49,046 nucleotides of DNA. It comes from Campylobacterota bacterium (lineage in GTDB: Bacteria > Campylobacterota_A > Desulfurellia > JAADFJ01). The stretch is from contig JAADFJ010000102.1 in assembly GCA_013152955.1 (NCBI GenBank), forward strand, positions 40,729-89,774, in the 5' to 3' direction. Both the position numbers and the translations under genes were made by a program. Within the stretch, counting starts at the first letter, position 1, and the number at the start of each line of letters is the position of its first letter. Positions 14,605 to 23,433 of this stretch are shown one piece after another. The notes beneath the pieces are model-generated. The model did not search any database. It was not told where the DNA came from and saw only the letters and a program-made list of their open reading frames with translations.

Positions 14605-15988
14605 TCAAAAATTTAATGAACCGCTCCATGCGCTTCAGCGATTCCTCTTTGCCCAAAATCAGCAGCATCTCATAAATTCCAGGGCTCACCGTTTTTCCTG
14701 TAAGCGCTATTCTTATGGGCTGAGCAATCTTCAGCATCTTCAGTTGAAATTCATCCATAACGTTTTGAGCAATCTTTTTCAGCTCAGACTCATTCCATTG
14801 AACATCTTTCATCAACAGCATTATTTTATTGAGTAAATCAATACTGCTGCAGTATTTTTTTACACCTTTTTCTTCGTAATCGGAAGGGGTTTCAAAATAA
14901 AACCGCATCTGATCGGCCATTTCTTTCAAGGTTTTGGCTCTTTGCTGAACGGTTTTTACCATCTCTACAAATTTTTCATCTATTTTTACAGTCGTTCCCA
15001 AAAGAGCAGAGATAAACGGCAATACTTCCTCTGCAAGTATCGAAGGTACCCTATTTTTAATATAAACAGCATTCAGCCAAAGAAGTTTCGACGGATTAAA
15101 AACCGATGCCGACTTTCCGAGACGTTTTATATCAAAATAACGGATCATCTCCTCCATACTGAAAATTTCCTGATCATTATAAGAAAAACCCAATCTAACC
15201 AGATAGTTCAATAAGGCATCAGGCAAATATCCTTCTTCTTTATATACGTTAACGGAAATAGCTCCGTGACGTTTAGAAAATCGTTTTTTATCGGCACCCA
15301 GAATCATGGGAACATGGGCATATCTTGGAATATCAAAACCAAGAGCTCTGCACAACAAGATCTGTTTGGAAGTATTTGAAAGATGGTCATCTCCGCGAAT
15401 TATATCTGTAACTCCCATAAGAGCATCATCTACGACACAGGCAAAATTATACATTGGTATTCCGTTTGATCTTACAATAATAAAATCGTCTATCTCTGAC
15501 AAGTTTATCAAGATTTTTCCATGAATCAGATCATCAAACTCAATATTTTCGTCTGTTTTCGGCAGCTTAAACCGTATGGTAAAATTCTCTGCCGCCTCAT
15601 TATTCGTACCTCGACAAAATCCGTCATAATGGGGTTTTATACCGTTTGCCGTCTGAGATTCTTTTAATTTTTTTAATCGTTCTCTGCTACAGCAGCATTT
15701 ATAAGCCTTACCTTCCTCAATAAGTCTGTCTATATATTTTGAATAAATTTCACCTCTTTGAGACTGAAAATACGGACCATCATCAAACTTCAAATCAACC
15801 CATCTGAATGCTTTGATTATCAGATCGCTAAAGCGTTCTTCCGATCTCTCACTGTCCGTATCCTCTATTCTCAAGATAAACTTTCCGTTGTTGTGTCTGG
15901 CATACAGATAGTTAAAAAGTGCGGTTCTGAGGCCGCCTATATGAAGAAACCCGGTAGGACTCGGAGCAAAACGAGTAATTATACTCAT
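14591..15988 (-). CDS. gltX: Glutamate--tRNA ligase
   Basis: Charges tRNA-Glu (or non-discriminatingly tRNA-Gln) with glutamate. The 465-aa class I synthetase has HIGG at 16-19 in RFAPSPTGFLHIGGLRTALF, RIEDTD (40-45) and the KMSKS equivalent KRFSKRHG (235-242). A zinc-site remnant, C98, C100 and C125, aligns with the Cys ligands of the E. coli enzyme, though the fourth ligand is not obvious. The C-terminal anticodon-binding helices are present and the length is normal. It is coupled by a 4-nt overlap to lptA upstream and by 14 nt to the IF-2B-like gene. The assignment is firm; whether it is discriminating is not visible. Confidence 0.95.
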   Translation of the reverse strand: MSIITRFAPSPTGFLHIGGLRTALFNYLYARHNNGKFILRIEDTDSERSEERFSDLIIKAFRWVDLKFDDGPYFQSQRGEIYSKYIDRLIEEGKAYKCCCSRERLKKLKESQTANGIKPHYDGFCRGTNNEAAENFTIRFKLPKTDENIEFDDLIHGKILINLSEIDDFIIVRSNGIPMYNFACVVDDALMGVTDIIRGDDHLSNTSKQILLCRALGFDIPRYAHVPMILGADKKRFSKRHGAISVNVYKEEGYLPDALLNYLVRLGFSYNDQEIFSMEEMIRYFDIKRLGKSASVFNPSKLLWLNAVYIKNRVPSILAEEVLPFISALLGTTVKIDEKFVEMVKTVQQRAKTLKEMADQMRFYFETPSDYEEKGVKKYCSSIDLLNKIMLLMKDVQWNESELKKIAQNVMDEFQLKMLKIAQPIRIALTGKTVSPGIYEMLLILGKEESLKRMERFIKFLNAKV

Positions 15989-16458
15989 TTTGCCTTCTTT
16001 GGAATTACAATAAGCGTAATCGGATGCTTGTCCGAAAAAAGCTCACTATTTCTTGTGTCAATATGATAAACCAACTTTTCTCCTTCTCCTTTATTTGTCC
16101 CGTCGCTAAATTTGACAGGGCCTCCGGTCAATATTAGTGTTTGATCTTTTTTGCTGTAAACTGCCGACTCCGAGGAAGCCGTAAACTGCTTTTTTTTATC
16201 GATATTTTGTATATGTACCGAACCGGTAGCCACCGCTCTCACAACTGCGCCGCTTTTGTTTCTGTATATGACGAGCTTGTTTGATTTAACGGTAAGCCCA
16301 CCTCTTTTAAAAATAACATTCTTAATGAATGTGGCCTTATTGCTGTCTTGATCAAAACGAGCACTTACCGAACGAATCTCAATTGGAATATTCTTCTGCG
16401 GCAATCCGGCTGAATATGCAGTTGAAATAAGCATCAAAAGTATCAGCAAAACTCTCAT
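15985..16458 (-). CDS. lptA: LptA/OstA-like periplasmic lipopolysaccharide-transport protein
   Basis: A 157-aa protein with a signal peptide (hydrophobic [18 protein letters not shown], cleavage near residue 16-17) and an OstA/LptA beta-jellyroll: SARFDQDSNKATFIKNV, LTVKSNKLVIYR, ASSESAVYSKKDQTLILTGG and GEGEKLVYHID. LptA forms the periplasmic bridge that carries LPS from LptBFGC to LptDE. The other lpt genes are not in the window. LptC-like proteins share the fold, but the single OstA domain with a cleavable signal favours LptA. It is flanked by rdgB and gltX with 4-nt overlaps. With lpxC it indicates an LPS-bearing outer membrane. Confidence 0.8.
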   Translation of the reverse strand: MRVLLILLMLISTAYSAGLPQKNIPIEIRSVSARFDQDSNKATFIKNVIFKRGGLTVKSNKLVIYRNKSGAVVRAVATGSVHIQNIDKKKQFTASSESAVYSKKDQTLILTGGPVKFSDGTNKGEGEKLVYHIDTRNSELFSDKHPITLIVIPKKAK

Positions 16459-17027
16459 AGCTTTTTAATAATCTTTTTTATTTTTTTAAGAGCTATCGCC
16501 CTATGACTTATAAACCGTTTCTTGCAGGCAAGTTCCGAATATGTTTTTTGGTAGCCGAGCGGTATAAAAAGAGGATCATAGCCAAATCCGCCCACACCCG
16601 ACAAATTATACGCAATACGTCCGGAAACCTTTCCTATAGATTGATAAATAGTATCAGACAACAGAATTATAACCGATATAAATTTCGCTCTGCGGTCGCT
16701 TTTATTCCCAAGTTTTGATAGTAATTTAATATTATTAGACTCATATGTAGCCTTAGGACCATCAAAACGAGCAGAGTATACTCCGGGCAAGCCGTTTAAG
16801 ATCTTTACTTCAAGACCGGAATCATCCGCAAGTGTCGGAATTCGGTACTTATCATATAAATAGCGCGCTTTCAAAAGAGCATTTTCTCTGTATGTTTTAC
16901 CTGTTTCTCTGGGAGAATCCTCGCCAAGCTCGTCCGCAGAAATAATTTTAACAGACATGTCACAAAAGAATTGCTTAATCTCTCTTAACTTTCCCTGATT
17001 ATGGGTTGCAACGATAAGTTTATCCAA
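16455..17027 (-). CDS. rdgB: XTP/dITP diphosphatase (non-canonical purine NTP pyrophosphatase)
   Basis: House-cleaning enzyme hydrolysing dITP, XTP and ITP to monophosphates. The 190-aa protein has the family opening [18 protein letters not shown], the catalytic region [26 protein letters not shown] and the late motifs [13 protein letters not shown] and SHRAIALKK. Length is standard. The start overlaps transaldolase by 8 nt and the end overlaps lptA by 4 nt. The assignment is firm. Confidence 0.95.
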   Translation of the reverse strand: MDKLIVATHNQGKLREIKQFFCDMSVKIISADELGEDSPRETGKTYRENALLKARYLYDKYRIPTLADDSGLEVKILNGLPGVYSARFDGPKATYESNNIKLLSKLGNKSDRRAKFISVIILLSDTIYQSIGKVSGRIAYNLSGVGGFGYDPLFIPLGYQKTYSELACKKRFISHRAIALKKIKKIIKKL

Positions 17028-17664
17028 ATCTTAGTTTCCAGTCTTCTAAAAATTTGGCAAGACCAATATCGGTTAAAGGATGATTGAACAGCTTTTCAAT
17101 CACTTCAGGCGGAACTGTTGCAACATCCGCACCATTGAGAGCAGCCTCTATTACATGCGAAGGATGCCTTATGCTTGCAACTATAATCTCGGTTGCAAAT
17201 TGATAATTGTCATAGATTGCCCTTATCTGTTCAATAAGCTCCATTCCATGATGGCCTATATCATCAAGTCTTCCTATAAAAGGACTAACATAAGCAGCTC
17301 CTACCTTTGCGGCAAGCAGCGCCTGAGCCGGAGAAAAAACAAGTGTAACATTGGTTTTTATGCTTTTCTTTGAAAGAGCGTTAACAGCCTTTATACCCTC
17401 CTTTGTCATAGGAATTTTTACAACTATATTCCTGTTTATAGCAGCAAGCTCTTCTGCTTGGCTTATCATTCCAATCGTATCCGTGGCAATAACCTCAGCA
17501 CTTATAGGTCCGTCAACAAATGAAGAAATCTCTTTTATTATATCATCAAAGCTGCCGTCTTCTTTTGAAACAAGCGATGGGTTTGTTGTTACTCCGTCAA
17601 TGATGCCCAATTCATAGTATGATCTTATTAACTCGACATTTGCCGTATCAATAAAAAATTTCAT
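17020..17664 (-). CDS. tal: Transaldolase, short (TalC/FSA) type
   Basis: Transfers the dihydroxyacetone unit in the non-oxidative pentose phosphate pathway. The 214-aa protein is the compact subfamily that also includes fructose-6-phosphate aldolase. It starts [20 protein letters not shown], continues [16 protein letters not shown], carries the Schiff-base Lys83 in [10 protein letters not shown], and has [16 protein letters not shown] and ASIRHPSHV. Short transaldolases and FSA cannot be told apart reliably by eye; pentose phosphate function is the more common. The ATG is preceded by AGGAGAG. It heads the tal-rdgB-lptA-gltX run and lies 30 nt from the small membrane gene upstream. Confidence 0.9.
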   Translation of the reverse strand: MKFFIDTANVELIRSYYELGIIDGVTTNPSLVSKEDGSFDDIIKEISSFVDGPISAEVIATDTIGMISQAEELAAINRNIVVKIPMTKEGIKAVNALSKKSIKTNVTLVFSPAQALLAAKVGAAYVSPFIGRLDDIGHHGMELIEQIRAIYDNYQFATEIIVASIRHPSHVIEAALNGADVATVPPEVIEKLFNHPLTDIGLAKFLEDWKLRFG

Positions 17665-17694
17665 CTTCTCTCCTTTTTGAAATCTACAAGCTAA

Positions 17695-17916
17695 TTATTG
17701 TTCGCCGGATTCCACATATTTTTTTTCGCATTCATCGGAGCAAAAATAGTTTGTTTTGCCCCAATTAATCTCTTTTTTTGCATCTTCCTGCGGCAGATAC
17801 GTTCCGCACTGAGAACATGAGACCAATTTCTTGTCCTTCATCGTACCGTCTTTTAGAGACTTTTTCAGATAAGCCCACACAATAAATAACAGCACAAAAA
17901 GTATTAAGTATTTCAT
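17695..17916 (-). CDS. PP0621-like small membrane protein with zinc ribbon
   Basis: A 73-aa protein: one N-terminal membrane helix (residues 3-18), a short basic stretch, then a four-Cys metal site, SCSQCGTYLPQEDA with C34-x2-C37 and YFCSDECEKKY with C59-x3-C63. This layout matches the PP0621 family (MYND/TRASH-like ribbon behind a membrane anchor), common in Gram-negative bacteria and of unknown role. It sits between a kinase and transaldolase on the same strand, separated by about 30-40 nt on each side. Confidence 0.65.
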   Translation of the reverse strand: MKYLILFVLLFIVWAYLKKSLKDGTMKDKKLVSCSQCGTYLPQEDAKKEINWGKTNYFCSDECEKKYVESGEQ

Positions 17917-17956
17917 ATTTTTATGATAGAATCAGGATAAGTTTTGTCAATAAATT

Positions 17957-18451
17957 TTAATCATTGAATATTGTAAGCATCGATTTTAGATGCTTAAAAT
18001 CGTTCGGACCAATTGGCTCGTACCGAATCTGCTGCATCCTAAAAATATTAACATCCGCTTCGGAAATGCTCGTTTTTCTGATTTTTCTTATCCTCAATCG
18101 TTTGAGTATGGTTTCTTCTTTGTGAACTCTGCATTCAATCAAATGCATAGGAACTGTTCCTGCATTCTCATAACAAAATTTTCTGTATCTGTATTTAGAA
18201 AATGTAGCATCCAAAATTACCGATTGATCTTTTTTCAACAGTTCTGCAGCCGTTTTTATCATTTCTTTGTAAACACTGTTTATCGCATCCTTGCTGTAGT
18301 TGCCAGTCAATCCTAAATTTTTTCTAATTCTATCAGTTGACAAAATCAGATATCCATTAATCTTAGCTATATTTCTCGCTGTATAGCTTTTCCCCGTTCC
18401 GGAGAATCCCATCATCATTATAATAAGCGGTTCATCAAAATTGATCAGCAT
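17957..18451 (-). CDS. P-loop kinase domain (AAA_33-like), split from the preceding APH-fold protein
   Basis: About 164 aa from ATG 18451 (TTG 18469 is also possible). The P-loop GFSGTGKS lies near residues 15-22, followed by LILSTDRIRKNLGL and VILDATFSKYRYRKFCYENA, typical of the zeta-toxin/gluconate kinase-like ATP-binding proteins of COG0645. In many bacteria this domain is the C-terminal half of one protein of about 520 aa whose N-terminal half is the APH-fold protein encoded just upstream. Here the two are in different frames, overlapping by 17 nt, and there is no ribosome binding site before the ATG. Joining them by a +1 step at TTT-TGA gives a seamless fusion. The substrate is unknown. 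Confidence 0.75.
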   Translation of the reverse strand: MLINFDEPLIIMMMGFSGTGKSYTARNIAKINGYLILSTDRIRKNLGLTGNYSKDAINSVYKEMIKTAAELLKKDQSVILDATFSKYRYRKFCYENAGTVPMHLIECRVHKEETILKRLRIRKIRKTSISEADVNIFRMQQIRYEPIGPNDFKHLKSMLTIFND

Positions 18452-19403
18452 ATAACGCAGATAATCCAAAATATCGTTTAGCCCGTTTTAGATTTTCGTC
18501 AGCTTTCGTCTCATCATACATAAAACCTTCCACCTTGCCTCTTACATATGCCCGATAACATTTATAGAAGCTGCACAAAGCTTCTATTTTTTTTTCGTTA
18601 AATTTGCTGCAATATTTCTCAAACATAATTTCAGATATCTTATTATAGTCGTTGTATTCCAGATCCATCAATAAAAACGCAAAGTCGAGCAGCCTGTCCT
18701 GGTATCTAAAACGGTCATTAAATTCTATGCAGTCAAACAGATAAGCCTGATCTTTTTCAAAGTAAATATGTTCAATTCTTATGTCTCCATGGCCATCAAT
18801 AATTGCTCCGGCAGCTATTCTTTCTTTGAATAAATCTTCTTTTAAGCAAAAATTTTCTGCAGCAGTTTTGATTTTTGAGAACTGAGCATCAGTTATTGTG
18901 ATATCAATCTGGTTTTCGGTTTGCTCAAAATTTTCTTTCCAATTATTTATCATAACCGCAGCATCTCCAAATTCCTCAATCCCTGCAGGTACACTTTGCA
19001 GCGCGAATCGATAGAATTTTTCAATAAATGCCTCTATCATATTGCTTGACAGGTTGTCATTCTCAAGATAATAGCTTAGCATCTGATTTTTTTTAAGCCG
19101 CCTCATAACAACCAGCCAATCCACAACCTCATCGTCTGCAAAAACCGGTTCAGCTTTTATATAAATATTAGAAAGTCTTCTATTGAGTTCAATCTCTTTT
19201 TTACAGAAATTCTCCCTCTGCTTTACGCTTCTATAATCAAGAAATCCAAAAAAAAGAGGTTTTTTCTGTTTATATGCAAAATGTTCAGTTAAATAGATAT
19301 TTGAAATATGCGTTCGCTCTATTCTTTGGATAATCTCGCCGCTGCACGAAATAAAATCTTTTGCTATTTTCTCCAGATCAAATTGCTTCTGCTGCATTAC
19401 CAA
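18435..19403 (-). CDS. Aminoglycoside-phosphotransferase-fold protein (COG2187-like)
   Basis: A 322-aa protein with a kinase-like fold. Residues 36-61 (IYLTEHFAYKQKKPLFFGFLDY, split by the loop) supply the Lys, and the catalytic block is IIDGHGDIRIEHIYF (201-215; Asp207) with the metal-binding LFDCIEFND (222-230). This matches the N-terminal half of the two-domain proteins COG2187+COG0645. It ends at TGA 18435-18437 right after YADQF, where homologues run straight on into the P-loop domain. A role in antibiotic resistance should not be assumed; the natural substrate is unknown. Its start overlaps lpxC by 26 nt. Confidence 0.75.
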   Translation of the reverse strand: MVMQQKQFDLEKIAKDFISCSGEIIQRIERTHISNIYLTEHFAYKQKKPLFFGFLDYRSVKQRENFCKKEIELNRRLSNIYIKAEPVFADDEVVDWLVVMRRLKKNQMLSYYLENDNLSSNMIEAFIEKFYRFALQSVPAGIEEFGDAAVMINNWKENFEQTENQIDITITDAQFSKIKTAAENFCLKEDLFKERIAAGAIIDGHGDIRIEHIYFEKDQAYLFDCIEFNDRFRYQDRLLDFAFLLMDLEYNDYNKISEIMFEKYCSKFNEKKIEALCSFYKCYRAYVRGKVEGFMYDETKADENLKRAKRYFGLSALYADQF

Positions 19404-20271
19404 TCACCTTAATTTTTTCATGCTCAGGTACGCTTGCCCATTCCCAGCTCTTTTCAGTAGAAAAAAGCTTTTTCAGCAAACGGTTATTTAAGGTATGGCC
19501 GGATTTGTAGGCAACATAATGCCCTATAACATCGACTCCTGCAAGTGACACATCTCCAACTGCATCAAGCATCTTATGGCGTACAAACTCATCAGGATAG
19601 CGCAGTCCATCTTCATTCATTATACGATAATCATCAAGGACGATTGCATTATCCAACGATCCGCCAAGTGCCAGATTATTTGCCTTGAGATATTCCATAT
19701 CCCTGAGGAAACCAAACGTTCTTGCTCTGCTGATCTCCTTTATATATTTTTGACGACTGACTCTGAGTGAAAGTTTTTGAAAACCGATTTTCGGATGACC
19801 GAAACTGATCGCATATGTAATTCTTTTATGACTGCATGGAACAAAAGCAGCCCATCTTCCATCTTCCTTAACCTCAATTTTGCTTTTTATCCTGATGGTT
19901 TTTCTCGGAACTCCCTGCGAACGTATACCCGCTTCCTGAATCATATAGATAAATGAAGCGGCGCTGCCATCCATTATGGGAATCTCAGGTCCGTCAACAG
20001 AAACAAAAAGGTTCGATATCTCAAGACCTGCTACTGCAGAAAGAAGATGCTCCACAGTGGCAATTTTTAAAACTCCGTCGCCCAATGTTGTAGCCATAGA
20101 CGTATCTACTACATTATCCCAAGTTGCCTTAATCTGTTTCCCGTTACAAAGGAATACAATTCCGGTACCGACAGAAGCCGGAATCAGTTCTATGGTAGCT
20201 ATTTTACCTGAGTGAAGACTGACACCTTTAACGGAAGTTGTTTTCTTTATCGTTTTTTGAAGCATCAACAC
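19378..20271 (-). CDS. lpxC: UDP-3-O-acyl-N-acetylglucosamine deacetylase
   Basis: Zinc enzyme of the committed step of lipid A synthesis. The 297-aa protein carries the zinc ligands H75 (ATVEHLLSAV), H232 and D236 (RHKMLDAVGD), and the catalytic H259 in KSGHTLNN. GPEIPIMDGSA (94-104) and RTFGFLRDMEYL are also diagnostic. The start may be GTG 20271, the next TTG, or ATG 20265; a GAGGGGA 8 nt upstream of the GTG favours the GTG. It lies 4 nt after carA and overlaps the APH-fold gene. Together with lptA it indicates an LPS outer membrane. Confidence 0.96.
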   Translation of the reverse strand: MLMLQKTIKKTTSVKGVSLHSGKIATIELIPASVGTGIVFLCNGKQIKATWDNVVDTSMATTLGDGVLKIATVEHLLSAVAGLEISNLFVSVDGPEIPIMDGSAASFIYMIQEAGIRSQGVPRKTIRIKSKIEVKEDGRWAAFVPCSHKRITYAISFGHPKIGFQKLSLRVSRQKYIKEISRARTFGFLRDMEYLKANNLALGGSLDNAIVLDDYRIMNEDGLRYPDEFVRHKMLDAVGDVSLAGVDVIGHYVAYKSGHTLNNRLLKKLFSTEKSWEWASVPEHEKIKVIGNAAEAI

Positions 20272-20275
20272 AATA

Positions 20276-21403
20276 TTATCCCCTCACCATTTTCCTGAAA
20301 TCCCAAAAAAGTTCCATCGCATCATGCGGTCCAGGTGAGGCTTCAGGGTGATATTGAACCCCTTGAACGGATAGATCGCAATGCATTATTGTCTCGACCG
20401 TGCCGTCATTGAGATTCGTTTCTACTATTTTAAACAGGTTTTTATCTTTTGCAATATCTACGGCAAAATTATGATTTTGACTCGTTATTCTTACAGATTT
20501 CTTAAAAATATGGAAAACCGGCTGATTAGCGCCATGATGACCAAATTTCAATCTATATGTTTTATATCCAAATGATAATCCGAGCAGCTGATTACCAAGA
20601 CATATGCCTAATGTTGGAAGTTTTTCGGCTTCATTTCTTATAAATTGTACAGCATCTTCCCTCACAGCCAAAGGATCTCCGGGTCCATTAGATAAAAACA
20701 TAGCATCGGGATTAATCGCATAAAAAGATTCATAATCATATGCAGGAACAACCCATACATCAAATCCGGCACCAATCAGATATCTTAATATATTTCTCTT
20801 TACACCAAAATCGATCACAGCCACCTTTGGTCTGCCGGAAAGCTGATTTTTGTCAGATATGCTATTATAACCTTTATCCCACAGATCTTCCGTCCAATGA
20901 TACGGTTTTTTTGCCGTTACTTGCCCCACAAGATCCTTCCGTTCAATCGGAATAACCGCTTGCGCCTTCTTCTGCAAAAGCTCAATATCAAACTCCCGAT
21001 CTGTTATTATAGCTTTCATGGTGCCGCGCTGTCTCAGCCTTTTCGTCAGTGCTCTGGTATCTATTCCGGAAATGGCAATAACACCATGAGACTTAAGAAA
21101 ATCACTCAGAGTTCCCGAAGCTCTGTAATTACATGGAATATCATTAATATTATGCACTATAAAACCGGAGAGCCATGTTTTGTTTGATTCCATATCTTCA
21201 GAATTTATACCCACATTGCCGATCTCCGGAGCCGTCATTGCCACAATTTGACCACAGTATGACGGATCGGTAAGAATCTCCTGATAGCCGCTCATAGAAG
21301 TATTAAAGATGACCTCGCCTTCAGATGTTCCTTCGGCGCCAAAAGAGTAGCCCTGAAAACAGCTTCCATCTTCAAGTACAAGATATGCGTTCTTATGACT
21401 CAT
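20276..21403 (-). CDS. carA: Carbamoyl-phosphate synthase small (glutaminase) chain
   Basis: Releases ammonia from glutamine for carbamoyl phosphate synthesis (arginine and pyrimidines). The 375-aa protein has the N-terminal CarA domain (ALVLEDGSxFxG type, here LVLEDGSCFQGYSFG) and a class I glutaminase domain. The nucleophile is C268 (LGICLGNQLL), with H352 and E354 in QYHPEASPGPHD. The usual GHQ after the nucleophile is GNQ here. carB is not adjacent, although carAB pairs are common. It lies 50 nt downstream of the initiator tRNA gene and may share its transcript; lpxC follows after 4 nt. Confidence 0.95.
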   Translation of the reverse strand: MSHKNAYLVLEDGSCFQGYSFGAEGTSEGEVIFNTSMSGYQEILTDPSYCGQIVAMTAPEIGNVGINSEDMESNKTWLSGFIVHNINDIPCNYRASGTLSDFLKSHGVIAISGIDTRALTKRLRQRGTMKAIITDREFDIELLQKKAQAVIPIERKDLVGQVTAKKPYHWTEDLWDKGYNSISDKNQLSGRPKVAVIDFGVKRNILRYLIGAGFDVWVVPAYDYESFYAINPDAMFLSNGPGDPLAVREDAVQFIRNEAEKLPTLGICLGNQLLGLSFGYKTYRLKFGHHGANQPVFHIFKKSVRITSQNHNFAVDIAKDKNLFKIVETNLNDGTVETIMHCDLSVQGVQYHPEASPGPHDAMELFWDFRKMVRG

Positions 21404-21453
21404 TCTAAACTCTTATGGAACAAAAAGATATTATCATTGGTTTTCCTATTTGT

Positions 21454-21530
<77 letters not shown>

Positions 21531-21542
21531 TCAATAAAAAGC

Positions 21543-21571
21543 ATAATAGTATACCATTTCTAATTTGTCAA
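21543..21571 (-). promoter_or_regulatory. Promoter of tRNA-fMet
   Basis: Minus strand: perfect TTGACA (21566-21571), 17-nt spacer, TATTAT (21543-21548), ending 13 nt before the tRNA. The best promoter in the window; it may also drive carA and lpxC. Confidence 0.75.
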
Positions 21572-21791
21572 TACCGTTTTTTAACTTTAATCAGCCTTGA
21601 TAACGCATTTTATATATTACAGAATAACCGTTCAAAAAATGAGAGAACAATCAAGTCTGCGGCAAATGAGCTGAAAAAAATATAGATATAAGTTAATAGA
21701 GTCCTATGTTCATAAGAAAATGTAGACTTTTTGTTACCTTTTTTGGCAAAACTCTACTGCATTCAACATCCGCTATCTGCGTTGTGTATCA

Positions 21792-23048
21792 TCAACCGTT
21801 TATCACATGTTTGAACAGTCCGGTTAAATAAAATGATCCTGTTATAAGAATGATTTCATCAGAATCGTATTTTAATTTTACAAACTCACCCAATCCGGCT
21901 ATGTCAAGGATTCTTGAATACTTAAAAAGTCCTTTTGCCGCCTTTAGAAGATTTACTGCTTTTTCAGCTCGCTCAAACGGCAATTCTATAATCAAAAGCG
22001 AGTCAGACAAAGTCGATAGCAGACAAAGATTGCTCTGGTAATCTTTGTTTTTCATAGATGAATAGATAACCGTTATCCTCTTTTTAATCTTTTTAAAAAA
22101 TCTGCAGACACCCTCTATTGCGTCTTGATTATGTCCTCCATCAAAAATAATTGTCAGATTGTTTACTTTTTTCACTTCCAGTCTTGATGGAATTCTCAAG
22201 AATTCGGCAGTCTTTTTTACAATATCGTCCGGCAAATCGTACAACAGTCTTACCGATTCGATAGCTGTAACGATATTTACGGGCTGATACTCGCCTAAAA
22301 GATTAGTTTTTATAAGCATATCTTTGTATAAGAAGTTTGTCCCGAATAGATTACCTTCTAATATTTTTATTAATTTTTTATTGATATATTTAACTGCCGT
22401 CAAAGTTCTTTTTCTTGCATAGGTCGTTAGTTTTCTGTAAACATCCGGTTTTTGCGGAGCAATAACAAGTTTTGAGTTCTCCGATACAGCTGCAATTTTT
22501 TCTTCAGCAATTCTTACCGCCGTTTTCCCGAGATAATCAGTGTGATCTATGCCGATTGACGTAACAACCAAAACAGTTTGTCCAAGTGCGCTTGAGGCAT
22601 CCCATCTCCCGCCCATTCCGGCTTCAAGTACAATCAGATCAACATTGTTAATCTTAAACCAATATAATGCAGCGGCAGTTAAAAGTTCGAAATAGCTCAG
22701 GACAATTCCGGCAGAAACCTCAGCGCTGTTAACAACTGATATAATTTCGTTTAATTGATCTGCTTTTATCTGTCTGTTATTTATCAAAATACGTTCGGTG
22801 GGTGATATCTCGTGAGGTGACATAAATGTTCCCACGCTGTAGCCCAGATTATCAAGCAGACCGGATATTATGCAAGCCGTAGAGCCTTTACCGTTTGTTC
22901 CTACAATCTGGAAGATCGGTCTGTCTCTTTTGATATTCATAGACGAAAGAATTGTTTTTATCCTCGATAAACCAGGTTTTATGTTAAAAAATCCCCTGTT
23001 TAAATAGTCGGGGTTTATAAGTTTGAGCCAGTTTTCAGTTTTGCTCAC
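21792..23048 (-). CDS. folC: Folylpolyglutamate/dihydrofolate synthase
   Basis: Adds glutamate to dihydropteroate and folates. About 418 aa. The P-loop is GTNGKGS (residues 54-60 counting from TTG 23060) in IFQIVGTNGKGSTACIISG. Further Mur-ligase-like motifs are TFMSPHEISPTERI, VLEAGMGGRWDASSAL, TSIGIDHTDYLG and FDGGHNQDAIEG. Two starts are possible, TTG 23060 and GTG 23048; the GTG gives the smaller overlap (14 nt) with acpS and a more usual N-terminus, but neither has a clear ribosome binding site. It is the last gene of the secA-rnc-era-glmM-pdxJ-acpS-folC run; 261 nt without a gene then precede tRNA-fMet. Confidence 0.93.
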   Translation of the reverse strand: MSKTENWLKLINPDYLNRGFFNIKPGLSRIKTILSSMNIKRDRPIFQIVGTNGKGSTACIISGLLDNLGYSVGTFMSPHEISPTERILINNRQIKADQLNEIISVVNSAEVSAGIVLSYFELLTAAALYWFKINNVDLIVLEAGMGGRWDASSALGQTVLVVTSIGIDHTDYLGKTAVRIAEEKIAAVSENSKLVIAPQKPDVYRKLTTYARKRTLTAVKYINKKLIKILEGNLFGTNFLYKDMLIKTNLLGEYQPVNIVTAIESVRLLYDLPDDIVKKTAEFLRIPSRLEVKKVNNLTIIFDGGHNQDAIEGVCRFFKKIKKRITVIYSSMKNKDYQSNLCLLSTLSDSLLIIELPFERAEKAVNLLKAAKGLFKYSRILDIAGLGEFVKLKYDSDEIILITGSFYLTGLFKHVING

Positions 23049-23433
23049 ACGGATAGCCAAATATCACAACGGCAACCGCAAACTCCTTCTCGTCGCTCAA
23101 AGAAACAACAAATCGATTCTCATCAAATTGGTCACCTATTGTTCCCAATAAATGTATGCGGGGAGTGCCGCCTGAGATCAGTTCCACCAGTTTAAAATCA
23201 AAGTTTTTTATCTTTCCAACCGATTTCAAAAACGCCTCTTTTGCTGCAAAACGCATAGCATAATGACCGTAAGGATTTGCAAAGCTATCCGCATAGGCTA
23301 TTTCATTTTTTGTAAAAATCCTGTTTTTGAAATGATCTTTAAACCTCGTTATCATATTTTCAATTCTCTGAATTTTGACAATGTCGATCCCCACTCCCTT
23401 GATAAGCAGATTCGGACTATCTGTCATGGTCAT
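23035..23433 (-). CDS. acpS: Holo-[acyl-carrier-protein] synthase
   Basis: Transfers 4'-phosphopantetheine from CoA to acyl carrier protein, so it consumes the product of the pan/coa pathway also represented here. The 132-aa protein shows GVGIDIVKIQRIE (the metal-binding Asp) and FAAKEAFLKSVG (the catalytic Glu/Lys block), both diagnostic of AcpS-type transferases. Start at ATG 23433 overlaps pdxJ by 17 nt; a second ATG is at 23427. The pairing pdxJ-acpS is widespread in proteobacteria, which supports both calls. Confidence 0.94.
   Translation of the reverse strand: MTMTDSPNLLIKGVGIDIVKIQRIENMITRFKDHFKNRIFTKNEIAYADSFANPYGHYAMRFAAKEAFLKSVGKIKNFDFKLVELISGGTPRIHLLGTIGDQFDENRFVVSLSDEKEFAVAVVIFGYPCEQN

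Noticed and set aside
18435-19403. Aminoglycoside resistance gene
   Set aside because: The fold and the HGD motif are shared with many housekeeping kinases; the protein matches the chromosomal COG2187 type, with no mobile element or resistance context.
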